Shown here in pieces: positions 6,231 through 9,519 of a DNA stretch of 9,519 bases. The position numbers and the translations under genes are program-made. Every line of letters starts with the position of its first letter. Position 1 is the stretch's first letter. The notes under the pieces were generated by a model. That model saw only the letters and a program-made list of their open reading frames with translations, had not been told where the DNA came from and made no database searches. The DNA is from Dehalococcoidia bacterium. Its GTDB lineage: Bacteria; Chloroflexota; Dehalococcoidia; Dehalococcoidales; UBA3254. Location: the NCBI GenBank assembly GCA_030691835.1, contig JAUYDO010000074.1, positions 1 through 9,519 on the forward strand. Direction: 5' to 3'.

Positions 6231-6265
6231 AATAAAAAGAGTCGCCCCGGAACACCGGGGCGACT
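6231..6265 (-). terminator. Rho-independent terminator of rpoC
   Basis: A perfect 11-bp stem (6240-6250 with 6255-6265, GC-rich) encloses a 4-nt loop (6251-6254). On the minus strand the stem is followed within two bases by a TTTTT tract (to about 6233). It begins 28 bp after the rpoC stop. The plus-strand side has no T tract, so it works for rpoC only. Confidence 0.92.
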
Positions 6266-6293
6266 GTGCCATTATCTGTCCTGCTGAGGTGCG

Positions 6294-9200
6294 CTAGTTC
6301 TCAGACGGTGGCTCCACTTCGGGTAGCTTCCCTGTGGGTATATCCATGCGCAGCGCCTCAGCCACTGCCGCTGCCACAGGAGGAAGCGCCTCAATGCCGA
6401 CTTCCAGCTTCGGCGGCATGACTGGATGCTTGACATAGGCGGGGATGAGCTTGCCGATGATAACGTTCTCCTTCAGACCGACCAGCCGGTCTATTTTGCC
6501 GTAGACCGCCGCCTCGGTGAGCACCCTGGTGGTCTCCTGGAAGGAAGCCGCCGCCAGCCAGCTATCCGTGTTCAGGGAAGACCTGGTGATGCCCATGAGC
6601 ACCGGGTGCGCCGTAGCCGGCTCGCCGCCCTCGGCGAGCACCTTGGCGTTCGTATCCTCGTAACGGAAGCGGTCAACAAGCTCTCCCGGGACCTGCTTGG
6701 TATCACCCGAAGAGTCGATGCGCACCTGCGTGAGCATCTGTCTGACTATGGTTTCGATGTGCTTATCATTGATATTGACGCCCTGTGAGCGGTATACCTT
6801 CTGCACCTCTTCAACCAGGTACTGCTGTACCGCGTCTCTTCCGATAATGCGCATCAGGTCCTGGGGATTCACGGCACCATCGGTCAACTGCTGTCCGGCG
6901 ACCACTTTGTCGCGGTTCTTTATTCGGAGCTGTGTAGCGGTGGAGGTGAAGTACTCGCGCTCGTCCTTGTCCTCGTAGGTCACGAATAGCTGTCCGTCAC
7001 CCACGGTCACTTCTCCTGCCACGCGTGCGGTTATGGGGTGGCTCGTAGCAGCCGCCGGTTCCTCTCCGTCGGAACCCGGTGTCCGGGCAAGCGCGGCGCC
7101 GGCGTCTACCCACTGACCGTTGTTCACCATTACCTCCGCGCCCTCGGGCAGTGTATACTGTTCCGTGAGCACCTCCAACCTGGTGACACTAATCCTCCTG
7201 CCGTCTTCCTCCGTGATTATCTCCGCCACGCCGTCTATTTCGGCGATGACCGCCTGAGCCTTGGGCGTCCTGGCTTCAAAAAGCTCCTCCACCCTGGGCA
7301 GACCCGTGGTGATATCAAGACCGATGATACCGCCGGTGTGGAAGGTACGGAGGGTCAACTGGGTACCCGGCTCGCCGATGCTCTGTGCGGCGATTATGCC
7401 GACTGCGGTGTTAGGTTCTACCATCTTACCGCGCGCCAGGTCTCGCCCGTAGCATTTCTGACAGACGCCCCAGCGGGACTGACAGCTAAGCGGGGAGCGG
7501 ACAAAGGCTGTGGTAACTCTAGCCGCCACTATGGCGCTGGCTTTCTCCTCGTCTATCTCCTCATCACGGTCGACTATTACCTTACGCGTCTTGGGGTTGA
7601 CTATCTTAGCCGCCGCCAGCCTGCCGATGATTCTCTTGCTCAGGGACGGCAGGAGGCTCCCCTCGGGTGTCTCGGTTATCCAGATACCATCCGTGGTGCC
7701 GCAGTCGTACTGCCTGGTGATGACATCCTGCGCCACGTCAATGAGACGCCGGGTCAGGTAACCGCTACCCGATGTCCTCAGGGCGGTGTCAGCCAGACCC
7801 TTGCGGGCGCCGTGCGTGGAGATGAAGAACTCTAGCACGCTGAGTCCCTCCCGCAGGCTGGACTTGATGGGGAAGTCAATGATTCTACCGGACGGGTTGA
7901 TCATGAGACCTCGCATACCCGCCATCTGCTTAATCTGGGACATGTTACCCTTAGCGCCGGAGGTGGACATCATGTAGATACTGCCGGAACGGTCAAGACC
8001 CTGCTCCAGCACATCCGTTAGTTTATTCGTGACCTCCGTCCACACCTCTATGACGCCGTTATATCTTTCTTCCTCGGTTATCAATTGTTTCCGGAACTGG
8101 TTTTCGATAATTGCCGCTCTCTCCTCCGCCGCCTCGATCAGTTTGGGCTTGCTTTCCGGGACCTCTACATCATTCATGGCGATGGTCAAACCGGAGATGG
8201 TGGCATAGTGGAAACCAAGCTGTTTAATCCGGTCGAGCGTTGCCGCAGTCTCTTCGTCGCTCAATACCTTACAGCAATCAGCCACTATCTGCTTCAGAAC
8301 TGATTTGTCGAGTGTCCTGTTATAGAAGCCTAGCTCCTTTGGCAAGGCTTCATTGAAAAGGAGGCGCCCGACGCTGGTCTTGATTCGCTCACCCTTATCG
8401 TCTCTGACCTCGATTTCAGCCTTCAGCTCAACCACGTCTAGCTCATAGGCAAGCTTCGCATCTTCAAAGCTGGCATAGACGGAGCCTGCACCCCTGGAAC
8501 CGGGCTTGATGGTAGTCAGGTAATAACAGCCGAACACCACGTCCAGGGTCGGTGCTACCACCGGCTCGCCGGAGCTGGGCAGGAGCATGTTGTGAATGCT
8601 GAGCATTATCTCCCTGGCTTCCCATACGGCTTCCCGGGACAGGGGCACGTGTACCGCCATCTGGTCGCCATCGAAGTCGGCGTTGAATGCGGAGCAGACC
8701 AGCGGATGTATCTGTATAGCTGAGCCGTCAATCAGCACCGGCTCAAAAGCCTGGATGCTGAGGCGGTGCAGTGTGGGAGCGCGGTTGAGCAGGACCGGAC
8801 GCTCTTTGACCACTCTCTCGAGTATATCAAAGACCTCCGGCCTCGCCCTCTCTACCAGCCTCCTGGCGCTCTTTATGTTGTGAGCTAAACCCTGCGCCAC
8901 AAGCTCGCGCATGACAAAGGGCTTGAATAGCTCCAGAGCCATACGTCTGGGCAGACCGCACTGGTGAAGCTGGAGATTGGGACCTACCACGATGACCGAG
9001 CGACCGCTGTAGTCCACGCGCTTACCCAGCAGGTTCTGGCGGAAGCGTCCCTGCTTACCTCTCAGCATGTCCGAGAGCGACTTCAGCTTGTGATTGCCGC
9101 TCACCGAGACGGCTCTACCGCGCCTGCCGTTATCAATGAGAGAATCCACCGCCTCCTGGAGCATACGCTTTTCGTTGCGGACTATAATCTGCGGAGCGCC

Positions 9201-9519
9201 AATCTCTATCAGGTGGCGTAGCCTGTTATTGCGGTTGATGACGCGGCGGTACAGGTCATTCAGGTCGCTGGTGGCGAATCTGCCGCCATCGAGCTGGACC
9301 ATAGGGCGCAGGTCAGGCGGCAATACTGGCAATACCGTCAGAATCATCCACTCCGGCTTGTTGCCGCTGTTGCGGAAGGCTTCGACCACACGAAGTTGTT
9401 TGCTGGCCTTCTTGCGGCGCTGCCCGGACGAAGTCTCAATCTCCTCAAGCAGGGAGTTGCGCACCTTGTCCAGGCTGATGCCCTTCATTATGTGGAGCAT
9501 GGCCTCGGCGCCCATCCCC
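6294..9519 (-). CDS. rpoC: DNA-directed RNA polymerase subunit beta' (N-terminal part outside window)
   Basis: The C-terminal 1074 codons or so of the largest RNA polymerase subunit. The frame is open to the right edge and reads through the ATG at 9515, which is internal, so the zipper, first zinc site and most of the clamp lie outside. Numbering from that ATG: lid/rudder and switch region about 135-180 ([21 protein letters not shown]), the catalytic loop [12 protein letters not shown] 278-289 with its three Asp for Mg2+, the second zinc site with C605, C678, C685 and C688, bridge helix and trigger loop about 703-730 ([14 protein letters not shown] through RTFHTGG), then beta-barrel-sandwich repeats, and the terminal [17 protein letters not shown] at 991-1007. 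All catalytic residues visible are intact. After [12 protein letters not shown] the expected Gly-Thr-Gly is replaced by YVKHP, followed by an acidic, Pro-rich tail. rpoB is presumably upstream (to the right). A strong terminator follows. Confidence 0.98.
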   Translation of the reverse strand, partial: GMGAEAMLHIMKGISLDKVRNSLLEEIETSSGQRRKKASKQLRVVEAFRNSGNKPEWMILTVLPVLPPDLRPMVQLDGGRFATSDLNDLYRRVINRNNRLRHLIEIGAPQIIVRNEKRMLQEAVDSLIDNGRRGRAVSVSGNHKLKSLSDMLRGKQGRFRQNLLGKRVDYSGRSVIVVGPNLQLHQCGLPRRMALELFKPFVMRELVAQGLAHNIKSARRLVERARPEVFDILERVVKERPVLLNRAPTLHRLSIQAFEPVLIDGSAIQIHPLVCSAFNADFDGDQMAVHVPLSREAVWEAREIMLSIHNMLLPSSGEPVVAPTLDVVFGCYYLTTIKPGSRGAGSVYASFEDAKLAYELDVVELKAEIEVRDDKGERIKTSVGRLLFNEALPKELGFYNRTLDKSVLKQIVADCCKVLSDEETAATLDRIKQLGFHYATISGLTIAMNDVEVPESKPKLIEAAEERAAIIENQFRKQLITEEERYNGVIEVWTEVTNKLTDVLEQGLDRSGSIYMMSTSGAKGNMSQIKQMAGMRGLMINPSGRIIDFPIKSSLREGLSVLEFFISTHGARKGLADTALRTSGSGYLTRRLIDVAQDVITRQYDCGTTDGIWITETPEGSLLPSLSKRIIGRLAAAKIVNPKTRKVIVDRDEEIDEEKASAIVAARVTTAFVRSPLSCQSRWGVCQKCYGRDLARGKMVEPNTAVGIIAAQSIGEPGTQLTLRTFHTGGIIGLDITTGLPRVEELFEARTPKAQAVIAEIDGVAEIITEEDGRRISVTRLEVLTEQYTLPEGAEVMVNNGQWVDAGAALARTPGSDGEEPAAATSHPITARVAGEVTVGDGQLFVTYEDKDEREYFTSTATQLRIKNRDKVVAGQQLTDGAVNPQDLMRIIGRDAVQQYLVEEVQKVYRSQGVNINDKHIETIVRQMLTQVRIDSSGDTKQVPGELVDRFRYEDTNAKVLAEGGEPATAHPVLMGITRSSLNTDSWLAAASFQETTRVLTEAAVYGKIDRLVGLKENVIIGKLIPAYVKHPVMPPKLEVGIEALPPVAAAVAEALRMDIPTGKLPEVEPPSEN

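Larger units (their letters stand above)
5832..6293. other. Gene-free region between ruvB and rpoC
   Basis: About 460 bp with no credible gene. It holds, from left to right, the ruvB leader and promoter (to about 5870), unassigned sequence (5871-6008), a palindromic repeat block (6009-6125), an AT-rich stretch with a 9-bp direct repeat CGCGAATAA (6199-6207 and 6227-6235), and the rpoC terminator (6231-6265). I saw no tRNA cloverleaf or recognisable riboswitch. Confidence 0.75.

Noticed and set aside
7038..7835. 265-codon open frame on the plus strand inside rpoC
   Set aside because: It is fully antisense to invariant beta' segments, including the zinc site and trigger loop; its product resembles nothing known.
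1..9519. CRISPR array, tRNA, rRNA, transposase or prophage genes
   Set aside because: I scanned for regular repeat-spacer units, cloverleaf ends and typical protein motifs and saw none; the only repeats are the palindromes at 6009-6125 and a short direct repeat.

Overview
The window looks like a bacterial chromosome segment of moderately high GC, most likely from the Chloroflexota (Dehalococcoidia or a close relative). That placement rests on the gene set and the style of the proteins: a transhydroxylase-like molybdoenzyme, a RimI with a long insertion, a Gram-positive-like RuvB N-terminus, and intergenic palindromes of the 'CATTGCGAG...GGCAATCTC' type. It was not tested by any search. There is no phage, transposase, CRISPR array, tRNA or rRNA.

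Positions 1-2586 (+): the 3' nine-tenths or so of a large molybdopterin enzyme, closest by eye to the pyrogallol-phloroglucinol transhydroxylase group, followed 34 bp later by a 60-codon 4-oxalocrotonate-tautomerase-like gene. Together they look like an operon for (hydroxy)aromatic or enol/keto chemistry. Positions 2587-4113 (+): a 150-bp gap with a hairpin and a plausible promoter, a TTG-started one-helix membrane protein of unknown function, then a histone-deacetylase-fold protein that keeps the zinc ligands but has Ser where the family has its catalytic Tyr.

Positions 4102-5831 (-): ruvB and rimI, five bases apart, form an operon that converges on the deacetylase gene and overlaps it by 12 bp. 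ruvB appears to start at an ATC codon. A good Shine-Dalgarno, an extended -10 box and the conserved N-terminal residues all point to it, and no ATG, GTG or TTG is available upstream of an internal GTG. Positions 5832-6293 carry no gene: the ruvB promoter, a block of inverted palindromic repeats, and the strong intrinsic terminator of rpoC. Positions 6294-9519 (-): the C-terminal three-quarters or so of RNA polymerase beta' (rpoC), running off the right edge.

The right half is housekeeping (transcription, Holliday-junction migration, protein N-acetylation) and the left half is accessory metabolism. The best candidates for something new are the molybdoenzyme-tautomerase pair, the Tyr-less deacetylase homologue, and the non-canonical ruvB start.
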